DNA of 64,000 bases from Gymnopus androsaceus JB14 (lineage: Eukaryota; Basidiomycota; Agaricomycetes; Agaricales; Omphalotaceae). The notes beneath the pieces are model-generated. The model was not told the origin of the DNA. It ran no database searches and worked only from the letters and a program-made list of their open reading frames with translations. Where the stretch lies: assembly GCA_009733575.1 (NCBI GenBank), contig ML769417.1:290576-354575 (forward strand). The letters are read 5' to 3'. Below are positions 21,879 through 34,300 of the stretch, piece after piece; position 1 is the first letter of the stretch; every line of letters starts with the position of its first letter. The position numbers were made by a program, and so were the translations under genes.

Positions 21879-23690
21879 TACAGTAAACCCATAAAATACC
21901 AGCTACCTTGTTAAACACAGGGTAGTCAACTTTCATTTTGGTTAAACATGTTAAACTTAGTTAAACACCTTCATACCTACAGTACAGACTTATCATAATA
22001 TCTGTTTCACTGTTAAATGACTGTTGAACCTAGCAAAACCACTCAAATTAAAGCATATCATTCGAAAGCAATAAACCAGTTTAATGATGTTAAACGAGTT
22101 AAACCATGCTAAACAGTGCTAGTACAAGACAAGAGATACAAGGTCATGAAGTTGGATAAATGCGTTAAATGATGTTAAACAGTGCTCATATAAAGTATAC
22201 TATTCTGGACAGATAAACAAGTTAAACCATGCTAAACAGCGCTGGTACAAGCCAAAAGATACATATTGTGAGGATGGATACCCTGAAATTGGTGTGAGCA
22301 CATTGAACAAGGTGAGGCACCAGTCAGCAAGTGTAGAATCAGCTGAAATAAAATACTCACTGCCCTTTCACTCCCTCATGTAGCCAAACTCTCCCACACG
22401 TTTTGTACCGCTTCAGTGTTGCAACTCCTATACCAACAATAATAGCTCTCCTTGCATGCATACCGGGTTAGGGTTTGTACCAAGTTGAATATTTGGAGGG
22501 GAATTGTTAGAGGCATGTGTCGGAGATAGAACCGTATCAGGCAATCGAGCCGTACGCTCTATCTGGTTCCGTTTTTATTCAATATATGCGCTTGATGCGC
22601 TGTTTCCGTATTTGACATTATCTTACTTATCGCTCGGTAGAGATAGCTTAGATAGTTCAACCTATCATTACAGTAGCTATATAAAGTATTGTACCTCTGA
22701 ATTTATTCCCCGCGCGTTTGCTAAGGGCTTATTGCTATTAGACCAGAGTGAAGTCACCGTTTTGGACTTTATTCTAACAGCATGCAGCAGCCAGCTGCAG
22801 ACTGCATTTGAGCATATGTTGCACAGTGGTTAACTGAAGGACTCACCGGGACAGAGGAAAATTTGAACGTCATGATAGTCGGAAAGAAAGGGACATTCTG
22901 GCATGCTCTTGTTATATATATCCCACTGTAACAACAAGGGCCCCTTGAACCTGCCAAATCTGCTGCAACAACAAAAAACAATAAGGAGATGGTCAAAGCT
23001 TGACTTAGCCGGACCCACCTTTTTGTGTCAGAATCAATTTTGAGGGGCCCTTAAGCTTATTGTTACAGTGGGATATATATGCCGAGAGCGCGCAACAACG
23101 TCCCTTTCCTTCTGACTATCATGACATTCAAATTTTCCTCTGTCCCGGTGAGTCTTTCAGTTAACCACTGTGCAACATATGCTCAAATGCAGTCTGCAGC
23201 TGCACACCTCTAACAATTGAATGGGACACTAATTATGAATGTATTCTGATTCTCATATTTCAAATAGTATGTTCTTTTTATTATGCTCAACTGCTGTTCA
23301 ACAGTAGATGGGTGGCACATGCTTAGCCATTAATGTCTCGAGACATAGATGGGGACGGTGTTTATCTGGTATTGAACAATGTTAAACAAGGCTCTTCTCT
23401 TCCTTTCATAGGTACAGTATTTCTGGATCAATGTGGTTTAACAAGGTTGTATAACTACATTTAACATGTAGTAAGTATTATATGTTGGTTCATATTTGTT
23501 ACAGTAATGTACATATTATGGCAATGTTTAACCTAGTTTAACTTGTTTAATGAAAATGTATAAGTATTGTGTATTGGTTTGTACACAAGTAAATACATGT
23601 TATGATGGTGGTGTTCAACGTGGTTCAACGTGTTTAACAAAAATGAAAATTGACCTCTCTATGTTAAACTAAGTAGATCCCGTTACTGTA
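21879..23690. mobile_element. Word-array inverted-repeat element (TTAAAC word)
   Basis: The left side (about 21890-22240) carries a dozen or so copies of GTTAAAC/CTAAACA-type words. The right side (about 23290-23675) carries the reverse complement, GTTTAAC/GTTCAAC. Possible short termini are TACAGTAA at 21879 and TTACTGTA ending at 23690; only 8 bp match, so the ends are tentative. A separate foldback repeat is nested in the middle. No transposase reading. Superfamily not assigned. Confidence 0.5.
22792..23202. repeat. Foldback: 155-160 bp inverted arms
   Basis: Left arm 22792-22946 and right arm 23042-23202 are inverted and roughly 90% alike by eye. Both contain the words GCATTTGAGCATATGTTGCA, CACCGGGACAGAGG and ATATATATCCCACTGTAACA. 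The spacer is about 95 bp. Just outside lie AATTGTTAGAGG (about 22502) and its complement ending near 23222, which could be the real element ends. The arms carry the only sizeable open frames here, and those are mirror images, so not coding. Confidence 0.7.
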
Positions 23691-24266
23691 AACCCAATTC
23701 AGCCAAGCGCGCGCTAAGTGCCAAATGAGTGTAATCTAGGAGCCGCCATATTCCCCAGATATACCCATATACTTATACCCAGATCGGCTTTCGACTGGGA
23801 CTAAGGTGCACGATTGGAAGAAGAAACGGTCAAGAAGCCGAGTATCCTATCACCAATGACACATGTTAAAGAAATTACAGCGGATTTGCGGTTCTTGACA
23901 GCTCGGAGCAATACCAATGCACACGCGTCCATTAGAACGGGCAAGTTCGCCAACAACCCCAATTTACTGATGTCGTACTCGTAGCACAATTCTCTCGCTT
24001 GATATCAGGTCGGTCCGAGTCCCCGCTTATGTCAATCGCTTTAATTCGATGTCAGGAGTCCCTGCTTATATAACTCTGCTCCTGCGTATTTCCTGCATAT
24101 TTCGAATTCTAGAAATCTGCTTCTGCCCCTTCTACTTGCCAAGATTTGACAACGGTCGTGAGAGTGGGACCGCAAGCAGAGATCAAAGGGTTTTCAAGGA
24201 CTGCTTATAAGCGACATCGTTATCGAAAGTGACACGTCAATTCCGCCGCCTCTCATACTCACCATC
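23691..24266. promoter_or_regulatory. Upstream region of MFS gene
   Basis: No gene. CpG returns to normal compared with the element on the left, suggesting unique DNA. No confident TATA box close to the start at 24267. Confidence 0.35.
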
Positions 24267-27147
24267 ATGTTGCCTTCGTCGACTGAAACACCAATCACGC
24301 CTCTGCCGACTTTGCCAATGTCGGTTCTTTCAATTGTAAGTGCACGCATTTAACTCCTGATGATTTCTTTTTCATTTCGAATCTGTTCTAGACAATACTT
24401 GGAGAGTATCTCTCTTCAAACGTATCACTGCCCTTTATGCTCTTCATGGTGAAAGGTTCGCTGTTTTCTACATAAATCTGGATTTCCAATTCCAATTCTT
24501 CTCTCTCATCCTCTCTAGGTTTTGGGTTCTCAGATGAAGCAGATGCAGCGTTCTGGACTGGCATTTTGGGTAAAGTCTATAAATATCCATTTTCTGTGTC
24601 ATTTCCAACGTCAGTAAGCTTTTTTTTCACAGTGGCGATGTTTTTCCTCAGTCAGTTCCTGACATCCTTGCTTTGGGTTAGTCGGTTTCTTTATTTTGCT
24701 CCGCATAAGATTCATGATCTGTTCATGCACATCGTCTTTCCAGGCAACGCTCGCAGAGAGATACGGACGCCGACTCGTGCTTGTCCTAGCGCTCTTTGGT
24801 AGTGCAGTATCTGTGGGCGCTTTTGGATTATCAAAATCTATCACGCAGGCTATATGCATTCGACTGGTCCAAGGTGTATTCGCAGGAGTAGTCGGTGTGG
24901 CTAGAGGTTCTGTCGTATTTATTACAGATGCTTCGAACGAAGGCCGTGCCTACGCTCTCCTGGGGTACGTATACCAAATTTTACAACGTCTGATACCCTA
25001 CTTATATGCAGGTTCTTCTGGGACTTTGGTGGCTTCCTAGGCCTAGTTATTGGCGGTTCATGTAAGTTGCAACGTTCATACCGTTTATGGGTGCTGAAAT
25101 TTCCTACCGCGATAGTCGAGCGTCCTGCTGAAAGATGGCCGATCTTCCATCAGTGGAGATTTTTAACTGACTTTCCTTACCTCCTCCCTTCGGTATTAGC
25201 TGGATTGATCCTTCTTGCTGGTATGTGCTAGCAATTTTCTACTCCTAAACCGTCCCCTTCATCTTCGCGTATCGATAGGCTCCATTTTGGCTTGTTTCCT
25301 CGGACGCGACGGTGGCTCTCGAGGAGGCATAATTCCCTCTCATCCAGAAAAGATCGAGATTGAATGCTCAACTCCGAATAACGACGAGCAAACACTACGA
25401 GCGTCAACAGATTCAGGTATTCCACTTGGCCATCGAATGCGTACGATGTCCACCTCGACGTCCAACCTCGAAGGGAATATTAGAAGACGAGGAAGTAAAA
25501 CCTCACTTGGTTGCACCTCCGGATCTGTCAATAGCATAGCAGATCTTCAGGTGGCTGCTGCTCTCAACGTTGATGAAAATCCATTCGAAGGCGATGATGG
25601 AACTGAGCTAGGAGCTGATGATGACATTGATACTTTGGATATAGATGAAGTCGAGCCCAGAGGACGTCGGGAGTCAAGAAAAAGTGTCAGTTATCCTCCT
25701 ACTCATTTGACTTCAGTAGCATCAAATCAAGGATCCCGCGCCTCACAGCGTAGATCTTCCCGTAGACCTTCTACCGCGCCTGCTATCGCTCCTTCTCCTT
25801 TAGCAGGTACTTCTTCCGAGTTTTTCATCTCTCAGTCTCTCGACAACGTCTCTGCCTCTGGACAGCATCTCCCATCAAACCATGCGAACACAGTTAATTT
25901 ATCCCACCAATCTCAATCCTCTGACGTGAATCTGATAGCTTCAAACCCTGAAAGAGATTTACCACCGATTTTGGAATCTAGACGGCCTTCAGTTATGCAT
26001 CTGGATGAGCTGCTACTGTCGGAGACTACACCGCTTTTGGATTTGGACTCAACGGCGCCAGCGGCGTCGTCTTCGCCATCGACGCAGATACCAGGTCTTG
26101 TTATTGCTCAGTTTGGGCTTTTGGCGCTTCATACGACGACGCATGAGCAGGTTTACATGTCGTATCTGGCTAGGTATGTATCTCTTGAATCTACTATTTT
26201 CAGGTTGTGATGTTCCTAGTGCGTATGAAGCAGGGGGTCTTGGTCTCACTCCTAGTGATTTCGCACAATTGAGTGCGTCAATATTCTTTGCTCCTAATGA
26301 TTAGTAGGAGATGTATTGACTACTATATCTAGATGCGTTGATGGCAATTGCTCAACCGTTCTATCAGTTTTATTTATATCCGTAGGTCTTCTTGGTTTTT
26401 TTTCAAGGCTTGTACTAAACAATTAATCTAGGAACGTGGGGTATGTAAATTCTCTCTCTCTGTCTCTCTTCGTCCCACTTAAATTTTCTCTTTGCTAGCC
26501 CTCCGAGAGGTCGTCTTTCCCATTTGACAATGTATCGACTGGGTACATCTCTATTCATACCAGCGTATTTAACGGTCGTACTGTACCGAATTCCATTCGG
26601 CCATGCAGATGGTTCGGGCAAGTCGGCTCTGATGACGGGTGAGTGTCACAAATGCTGTTGTAGAGATTTTTACTCAGTGAATTCCATCGACTCTGCGTAC
26701 AGCTATCGCGATGAGCACGTAAGATCATTCAGTATTTCCTGCTCTTTTGCTTGCTCTGATTCGGATACAGAGCTGTTCGATACTGTGCAATGACCTTTTC
26801 GTTCACTTCGATTTCTGTGCTTCTAAATCACAGTTCGTATTGCAGATCTCTCACTAGTCGTGCTCACAGATGTATCGTCCACAGTGACTCCATCAGAATC
26901 GGTAGGATACGCTAATGGCCTAGCACAGACCATAGTGAGCCTTGCTCGATGTCTTGGACCTGTGTTGGGTGGATGGGTACGTTCAAGTTCTTCCCAATTT
27001 CTATTCAGTCAAGTTGATGTAATAGCATTTTCATAGCTATGGTCCATAAGCATAGTGGGACATCCATCGGGCTATCCTTGCGGATTTATTGCTTGTGCAA
27101 TAGTGTGTGGGTTTGCTGCAGTTGTGACGTATCTTATCAGACGATAG
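24267..27147 (+). CDS. Major facilitator superfamily transporter with long central loop
   Basis: Predicted plasma-membrane or vacuolar 12-helix transporter. The exons join cleanly with GT-AG introns. ATG 24267 gives MLPSSTETPITPLPTLP, then FMLFMVKGFGFSDEADAAFW and FFLSQFLTSLLWATLAERYG. The motif-A core LAERYGRRLVL is followed by IRLVQGVFAGVVGVARG and FWDFGGFLGLVIGGS. The central loop between the two six-helix halves (about 25330-26090) is about 250 residues, Ser-rich and acidic, far longer than usual. The second half has YEAGGLGLTPSDFAQL, RLGTSLFIPAYLTVVLY, GYANGLAQTIVSLARCLGPV and a C-terminus VTYLIRR before TAG at 27145-27147. It resembles the ZIFL/tetracycline-like MFS group of fungi; the substrate cannot be told. 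No lesion seen. Confidence 0.8.
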
Positions 27148-27882
27148 TGTTTTATGAGTAGATTAGTGCTTTTCGGTGGATTAGTTGGCTAGCTTGTGTT
27201 TTCTTGCACCTTCTAATTTCTGGTTCTCGACTTGAGTTATTACCGAAAAGGAAAATTACGGTAATGCGCTTTTTGATGGATAAATTTGGGCGCTTATGCA
27301 CTGTGCAGTGTGCAGGGAGACGCTGCGATTTATGCTGTAGTCAAGCACCGAACCGGTTTTCGCCAAAACTTCTAGTGAGAGCTTCAGTTTGCCACTTCTT
27401 AGTGCCAACGAACAATCAAGATATTGAAAATTTAAACAATAAGTTTACACTAAGTATTTACTGCTACTAAGTACTTGATTCATTGTGTTCGAGCTGGCCC
27501 ATTCTCAATTCTTAATCGTAAGTAAGTAGAAGTCGATGCATCTGCCACACCGTGCAGTCAAGACTCCAGAGGAAGGAGTGAAGGAGTGAGGACTACAGTG
27601 TTAGAGACTCTCGCTGCCTACTACAAATACTAGATGGAAAGAAATACATTGGAAACTTTTCATTCTCCGGGACCCTTATATTCCCAATCCAGCTCTAACC
27701 CAGCCTGAGGTAGCTCAAAAAGACGAGCAGCGTATATATCATCCATCCAAGTCCCTAAATCTAACTCCGTGCAAAATTACATTTTGCAATCTAACTACTC
27801 CCTCATCATTCACCACTTGTCTCCGACCGCAATGCTCCAATTCATTGTCATCTGAGGTTAATTCTGAAGGATATGGACGTGG
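27148..27882. other. Intergenic region between convergent genes
   Basis: Convergent 3' flanks of the MFS gene and the F-box-like gene. The frame at 27204-27470 is not supported as a gene. Confidence 0.4.
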
Positions 27883-29295
27883 TCAATAAGAATTCCAATC
27901 CACCATAAGATGTGTAAGTTTCGGAAGAAGAACAGGATGGCATTTAGTGTAGACCATGGCTTGGAAGAGAGGACTCAGGTCAAGTGAGTCGCCGCGGAAT
28001 TGCAATGACCTGAGCACAGGAAAGATAGATAAGATGGCGACAAAGGTGGAAGTCGCTTGTTTCTAAATTGCTGTGTCAAAATCAGAAGAGAGATATACTA
28101 CATCTAGTGTCAGGGAAGACAATGCAGTAGCGGAGCGAGTCTGAAAAGCAGCCAAAGCCCTGTAAAGGCCATTAACATCATCACTGCCCCTTTGGAGATG
28201 CACCAAATCCTCCAGGAGCGGGGCGATGAGGCAATGTAAGAAGCTGACAGCATTGGTGTAGCTTGGTGGACCAAAGATCTCAATGCAGATAAGAATATGC
28301 GAGAGTTTTGTTAAATCCCCCAAAGTAACGGGGCATGCCAATTGTGAGATGGACCAAGTTTCTGCATCGGCACAATAGGTCCGCATATTGGACTAGACTG
28401 AATTTCTCATCATGGAGATCGAGGTAAGTCAATTGTTCAATAGGTAGTGCTAATGGTGCTGGCCCAGAGACATTACGGCGAGGCCCGCCACTGAGACGGA
28501 GTTTAACATGTTGCAACTTGGGCACTCCTAAGAATGCCTCAATCCGAGGAGGAAAATTATGCACCGATGTGTTATGGCCTCGGTAAGCTCTATGGTATAT
28601 CACAAGACAAACCTCTTCCAATAGAGGCAATGACGCAGGTGGAAGGTTGAAGAGAGGACGGAGGGTGATTGGATATGCATGTAGCTCAAGCACTTGAATT
28701 CGATGCTTGAAATATTGTAAGATGATTCCCAGAAAGCGCGTCGCACGGGCAAGGTTTTCGCTTCCAAGCTCGTCCACTTCAAGATGCACGTGTAACGGAA
28801 GACCCCGACTCCGAGAAATCCAGTCTATCACCCACATAAGATCACCGGTGATGAGTCTGCGATGATGGTAAGCAAGGCGCAACTTGGACCAGATTCTCGG
28901 TGTAGCATGGGTTGCGTTTCTCCAAGCCACACATACACCAGAAAGGAAAGATACTGCGCGAACGTTATCGGAGACATCATCTGCAGTGCATGAATCCTCG
29001 AAGATTTTGGAGAGGATTTCCAAGGGAGCTCGGCGAATAGGCGAGAGAACGTTCCGGAATGAGACAGTCTCAGCGAGCGTTGCATCTTTTGACGCAATAA
29101 CTCGGGAATTTCGGGATTCTCTATTGAATTCTCTGTTTCGGGCTGAGCTTTGAGATTCCCTATCCAATCGTCGATGCTCCCGACAAGATTTTCTAATTCG
29201 GATAGTCGATTTCGAATGAATGATATATCCTCTGGCTCGAGCCAGATTGGCTCGTCAATGCGAGGTTGTGAAAGATAATGTCGCGCCAGTGCCAT
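27883..29295 (-). pseudogene. F-box protein gene with frameshifts and a stop
   Basis: N-terminus MALARHYLSQPRIDEPIWLE and a coiled segment FIRNRLSELENLVGSIDDWI are followed by the F-box-like core RRAPLEILSKIFEDSC and VCVAWRNATHATPRIWSKLR, then leucine-rich sequence. This is the common agaric F-box architecture (SCF ubiquitin ligase adaptors). The reading needs a frame change near 29150, and another at a run of five G at about 28316-28320, where four would keep the frame (YFG then DLTKLSHIL). A TAG lies at about 28063; the same frame then continues with LRSLQFRGDSLDLSPLFQAM to WNSY and a TGA at 27883-27885. Three breaks suggest a young pseudogene, though homopolymer errors could explain part. 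It is a different subfamily from 12786-14184. Confidence 0.7.
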
Positions 29296-29576
29296 AGAAA
29301 AATGACTATTTCGAATCCGGACGAAGAGAGTCTAACAACGAAAGGAAGAAGCTTTAGGACGAGTTGTAGCGCGCGCTAGGCGTTAGAGAGAGAGAGGTAT
29401 TCGTGCTTCATTGGCTTTTCAGCAACCAAGAATGAGTCAATGACAGTCGAAGATTCATCCGGGACGTGTGACGCGTTTGCTGACTAATTTGTCTTTCAAA
29501 CGCATAGACGCCAAGTAGACGCCCAGCCTTCTTTTCAACTTTCTTCCAAGACGCGTTCAGGACTGTTTAAGAAAGC
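29296..29576. other. Divergent upstream region
   Basis: Upstream flank of the minus-strand F-box gene. No element recognised. Confidence 0.3.
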
Positions 29577-30880
29577 ATGGGCTATGCACCAAATTATTAT
29601 ACTCTCGCGACGGTTAAAGGACTCTTCCTGATGTTTAGTAGGCGATATGAGTCTGTTGACGCTGAAGGATTGTTGTGGGTTACCCTTGTTCGGATAGAGC
29701 TTTATGTTCTGTGCCATGTCATATATGGGCTGCTCTGCTCCTGCAAGTGCTGTTCAAACATCCAACTCTGATTCAGAAACATTGCTGTGAGCTACATCCT
29801 TTGCATCATCGCGCTCCTCAGTTATTTTGTCACAGATGCTTAGATTGCTACTGAGTATCATCCATCGCTGGCTATCTGGATGCTTTGCAATGACGTTTCG
29901 GCACTGTACTCGAGGTTTAGGTCAAGCTATCGTTCACTCCTTCCGATCTGGAGCCGGACTCTCAATCTCGACGAATTTTAGGATACACGCTCCTCGTTCA
30001 CGATCATGGACTCCAACCATAGAGCTTCTTTGGATCGATATTCAGGCTTCGATGTACCCCGCGACCCGCTACGTCTCCCACGTCGGTTCCCGCCTATCGT
30101 CTTGAATGGTTTTGTCCGGCGACTGTGACAGTGCGGGGTTTAGTCTTGACCTTTGGCCAGATTGGTCCCGAGCACATAGTGGGGCAAAACGAATATCCCT
30201 CAGATTCGCCGCTGAAATCGGTTACGAAGCAGGAGAGTGTTTCCCCAGGGACAGGGACAATGGATGCAGCGGCGGCGGAGTCTTTTATGACATTTCTTTC
30301 AAAGCTACTTCCCATTTATTTACGTTGTTAGATTTCAGAATTCTTTTGCACCCTGCTTGCACTTTCCTCCTTCTGGCTATCCTGAATACTCGATTATAAA
30401 TACTCGTCCACGTTCAGGCTTACTCAGTCCCGCCAATCTTCCCGCCAATTCTCCCGACCTGTTGTCGCTCCGGGGTTCCGACCTCGAAGGTCCTCAGTTG
30501 GAGTTCTCATTTTCAGGCTCTGCTCCTGGCCTACTCTTCTTCTGGGTATGTCGTTTGCAAGACATTCTCCTTCACTTCCTTCTTTGTATTGACAGGGAGC
30601 GGCGGGGGTGACCTGTCTTGCATCTGAAGGATGGGATGAAATCTAGGGGCGACAGTGGATGTGGCTTGGATGTGGCACAGCGCGCAATTGAATCTCATTT
30701 ACAGATCTCGAATCCTCCCGCTGTCTGGCTCCCGTTGGGCTTCGCTTCACTTAAAATACTGGTCTATACTGGTCCTGTTCTTCCTTCCATCCTGCTGATC
30801 CAGTTGGCACATCGGTCCGCCTTCAAGGGATCTGACAGTCACCTGGACGCAATGGGATTGTGATTGGATCGGTGTTTTCG
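29577..30880 (+). pseudogene. Unrecognised gene or gene relic
   Basis: CpG-rich sequence with coding-like stretches in changing frames. It begins with a membrane-like LLWVTLVRIELYVLCHVIYG (about 29677-29740). Next is ASLDRYSGFDVPRDPLRLPR (about 30020-30085), then GLVLTFGQIGPEHIVGQNE and an Ala/Ser-rich part to about 30331, then SGLLSPANLPANSPDLLSLR with GSDLEGPQLEFSFSG (about 30415-30520). I cannot join these into one clean model and do not recognise the family. It may be a real gene with several introns or a decayed one. Confidence 0.3.
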
Positions 30881-31340
30881 GGCAGCCGTTCTCGTGGTGT
30901 TCTTCCTGATAGTCAATTGGACGAGCTTAACCAGCTTAACCTCGAAGGTGGGGCTATACTGTAAGTGTATGTTTATGACATGAACTCGGCATCAGGTACA
31001 TTAAGTAGCCGTCAATTACGAGATCTAGAGCTACCGTTCATTTAACTCTCCTTCTTGTTGCTCTTACTGCCGCGCAAAGTTGCAGAGTGAGAGAGTGAGC
31101 AGGGAGTGTAAGGACAGTAGGTAGAATATGTGAATATATAATGAAATAGAATGATTCCAAGTCTTGTGCCTGTTCCTTATCTCGGCGCTAACTATAAAGA
31201 TCCACTGCCAACTTTAGCCTTTTTGCGAAGATGTACTTTTGGTGCTAGTTTGAAACGCCAACATCACTTGTCCTTCTTCCACATCCTCTATTTTATACGT
31301 TCCGCTAATCTTCGCTCTCTGCGACTAGCGAGGGGTGAAA
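30881..31340. promoter_or_regulatory. Upstream region of OPT transporter gene
   Basis: No gene. Contains the presumed promoter and 5' leader of the OPT gene; a TATTTTATACG-like stretch lies at about 31290, 50 bp before the start. Confidence 0.35.
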
Positions 31341-34300
31341 ATGAGCGCCGCGGCTGCTCTCTCGCAGCTTTATGCCCTCAAAATGCTGCCTATTCCCGAA
31401 AGCGAAGAAACGTCGGAGACTATGGAGGATTTAGAGGGACTTGGGCGTAGGGAAGGTTGTGATGTGGGGGTAAAGGAAAAGTCGGAGGTTGGGTCTTTTC
31501 AAAGTGAGTTCCTGCATGATTTTCGTTGAGATGTACTAAAACGACTTCTAATAGCACAAAGCCATGAAGTACGTTAAAATCTAGGTCTTATCGTAACGTT
31601 CCACTCAAAATATCGCAGCAAGGAAGCGCTTACTTCTTCTACGATCCAAATCTTGACCTCGACATCGCTAGTGACTTTGCATTCGAGGATGAAAGTCCTT
31701 ATCCAGAGGCACGCAATTTATTTTTGTTCCGTACATCCTGCATTATTTACCAGATTACTCAGGTTCGCTGCGCTGTCTCAAATACAGACGATCCATTAAT
31801 GCCTGTGTCTACCCTTCGGGCATGGATTTTGGGTCTAATATGGTCATTAATCTTACCAGCAATCAACCAATTCTTCTTTTTTCGGTTTCCGAGCGTTGAG
31901 GTGACCGGGATAGTCGCGCAACTTATCTCGTACCCAATAGGGCGCGCTGCTGCTGCGTATCTTCCGCGTTGGAACATTTTTGGAGTAGAGCTGAATCCAG
32001 GGCCCTTTACGATAAAGGAGCATGTGTTGATAACAGTGAGTGCCGTATCATCCAACTGTGAGCTATCACGATGAACGTTATGTTATGATAGATTCATGGT
32101 ACGTGTTCTATCCGAATTGAGGTGAACACCTGCTTATTTTTCTCCAATTTAGGCAACTGTTGGGTCAAGCTCAGCATATGGAACGGACATCATTGCTGTT
32201 CAGCGGGTTTTGTATAATCAAAGCTACAGTTTTTCGTGTACATTCCCTTCTACTCTTCACATGGCAGACATTTTTGATGGACGTTCCTTTGCAGACCAAT
32301 GGTTTCTGACAATGTCAACACAACTGATAGGCTTCTCGATTGGTGGTATTGCACGCCATGTCCTTGTTGAACCTCCGTCAATGATCTGGCCGACTAATCT
32401 TGTCACTTGTGCGCTCTTCAATACCTTGCATTCGGAGCATTATACTGGAATTGGAGGTAGAGGAGGGATAAGTAGGGAAAAGTATTTTTGGCTTGCATTC
32501 ACCGCCTCGTTCTTTTGGTGTAAGCTGCACTGGGTGTGTTAATGCTATCGATTGCTGAATTATCTTTCTACGTCTCTAGATTTCTTGCCAGGGTACCTAT
32601 GTGAGAACTCGTCTACTGGCGTAGTACTTTGCGCTAATGCTCGAGCTAGTCCAGGCACTGTCATATTTCTCCTGGGTCACCTGGATATGGCCTCATAGCC
32701 CAAGTATGTCGCCTCTTACTCGCTACTGAAAAGAGACCCATACTGTGAATTATAGCTATTGCTCAGCTTTTTGGCTACGAGAATGGACTAGTAAGGGGTT
32801 GTGTGTCTCCGAAATAATGCTTCTCATTTTACATTCAGGGATTCTCGGTTCTAACGTTCGACTGGTCCCAAATTGCGTATGTCTCATACCTTCCTTTCGC
32901 CCGCATTTGCTGACTACATCCGATAGCTATATCGGTTCTCCTCTCGCGACTCCATGTGGGAATCTTTGCTCAGTGTTAATGTTTTACCGCGTTTCTCACT
33001 CCTTGTATCTAACAGGGTGGGTGAGTATCTGATTCCTCTTCCGTTAAGCTCTTTATGGATGGTGAGCACTGTTTGTTTCTTTTCGAGTCGCCTCTTTTAT
33101 TAAATATTGTATTTTTGGCAGCCTTGTGGTACTTCAGGCACAGGCGAACGTGATTTCGGGATTCCTTGTATTCATCTGTGCGTAGCTGGCTTGTCGCTAT
33201 ATGACCATTGTTAGGCCATCTCTTACTGTACCCGCTTTATCATGCAGGGTTAATCGTCCCCATCCTGCACGTACGTCGGGATCTTTCCCAGCCAGTTATT
33301 ATTCTGACTGTTTCGTTTCTAGTTCAATGATGTCTGGCATGGGTCCTACATGCCTATTTTGTCGCGAAGTGCGTTTGACAATACGATGAAAACTTATAAT
33401 GTGTCGAAGATCCTGAACTCCGATTACACGTTCAATGCGACGTTGTACGAGAACTACAGTCCTATATATCTATCGTGAGTTTTACTTGCTTTTTTTTTTC
33501 GCGGACGCTGACGTCGCTCGCTCATTACAGAACTGGATTCTCATTTGCATATGGGTACTGCTTAATCTATCTAGCCTTCTTGAAAGATTGACATTAATAT
33601 CCTGATCACTAGGCTCTCTTTCGCAGCTATCGCATGTAAGACCCGCCAACGTCAATCTGTTAACGAGAAACTGATATCTGGCCGCTAGCTACAATCACCC
33701 ACTCATTCTTGTACTTTCGGAAACAAATCTGGGTACATGCTCGGCGGTCACTTAGTGAGCAGCGGGATGTACATTCACGGCTCATGTCGCATTACTCGCA
33801 AGGTGCGGAATATCTTCGATTGGCATGCGCAACGCTTACGGAGGAAACCGGTCTAGTTCCCGAATGGTGGTATCTTATTATATTCATCGTTTCGTTCCTT
33901 ATGGGTGTCTTGTGCATCGAGCTATGGCCGACGTACGTGATGCGTCCTCTTTCTCACACTCGGAATCCTGTATGCTAATGCGCATGTCCATCCAGCCAAA
34001 TGCCTGTGTGGGCGTTTGTTCTTGCGCTGATAATAGGTTGGTTACTCAGTCCGCTGCCGCTCCCGACGTTGATGATGTATGTCCTTTATCTAGCTTTCAC
34101 ATATGTCATCCCCATTGGAATGATCCAGGCTATCACTAATCAGCAAGTTGCATTGAAGTACGTTAATAACAGTTACCGTTGACAATTGGCCTATATCTCA
34201 TGGTGGCGGATCTAGTGTCATAGCGGAACTGGTTGTCGGGTAAGCCTCTCTCTTTGTTGTGCCACTTCAGGCTGGAAAACCGACCGTGTCATATGTCAGA

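Noticed and set aside
22503..23216. Solo LTR (TGTTAGAGG ... CCTCTAACA with a TATA-like core)
   Set aside because: No target duplication, and the interior is dominated by a 155-bp inverted repeat, which fits a foldback element better.
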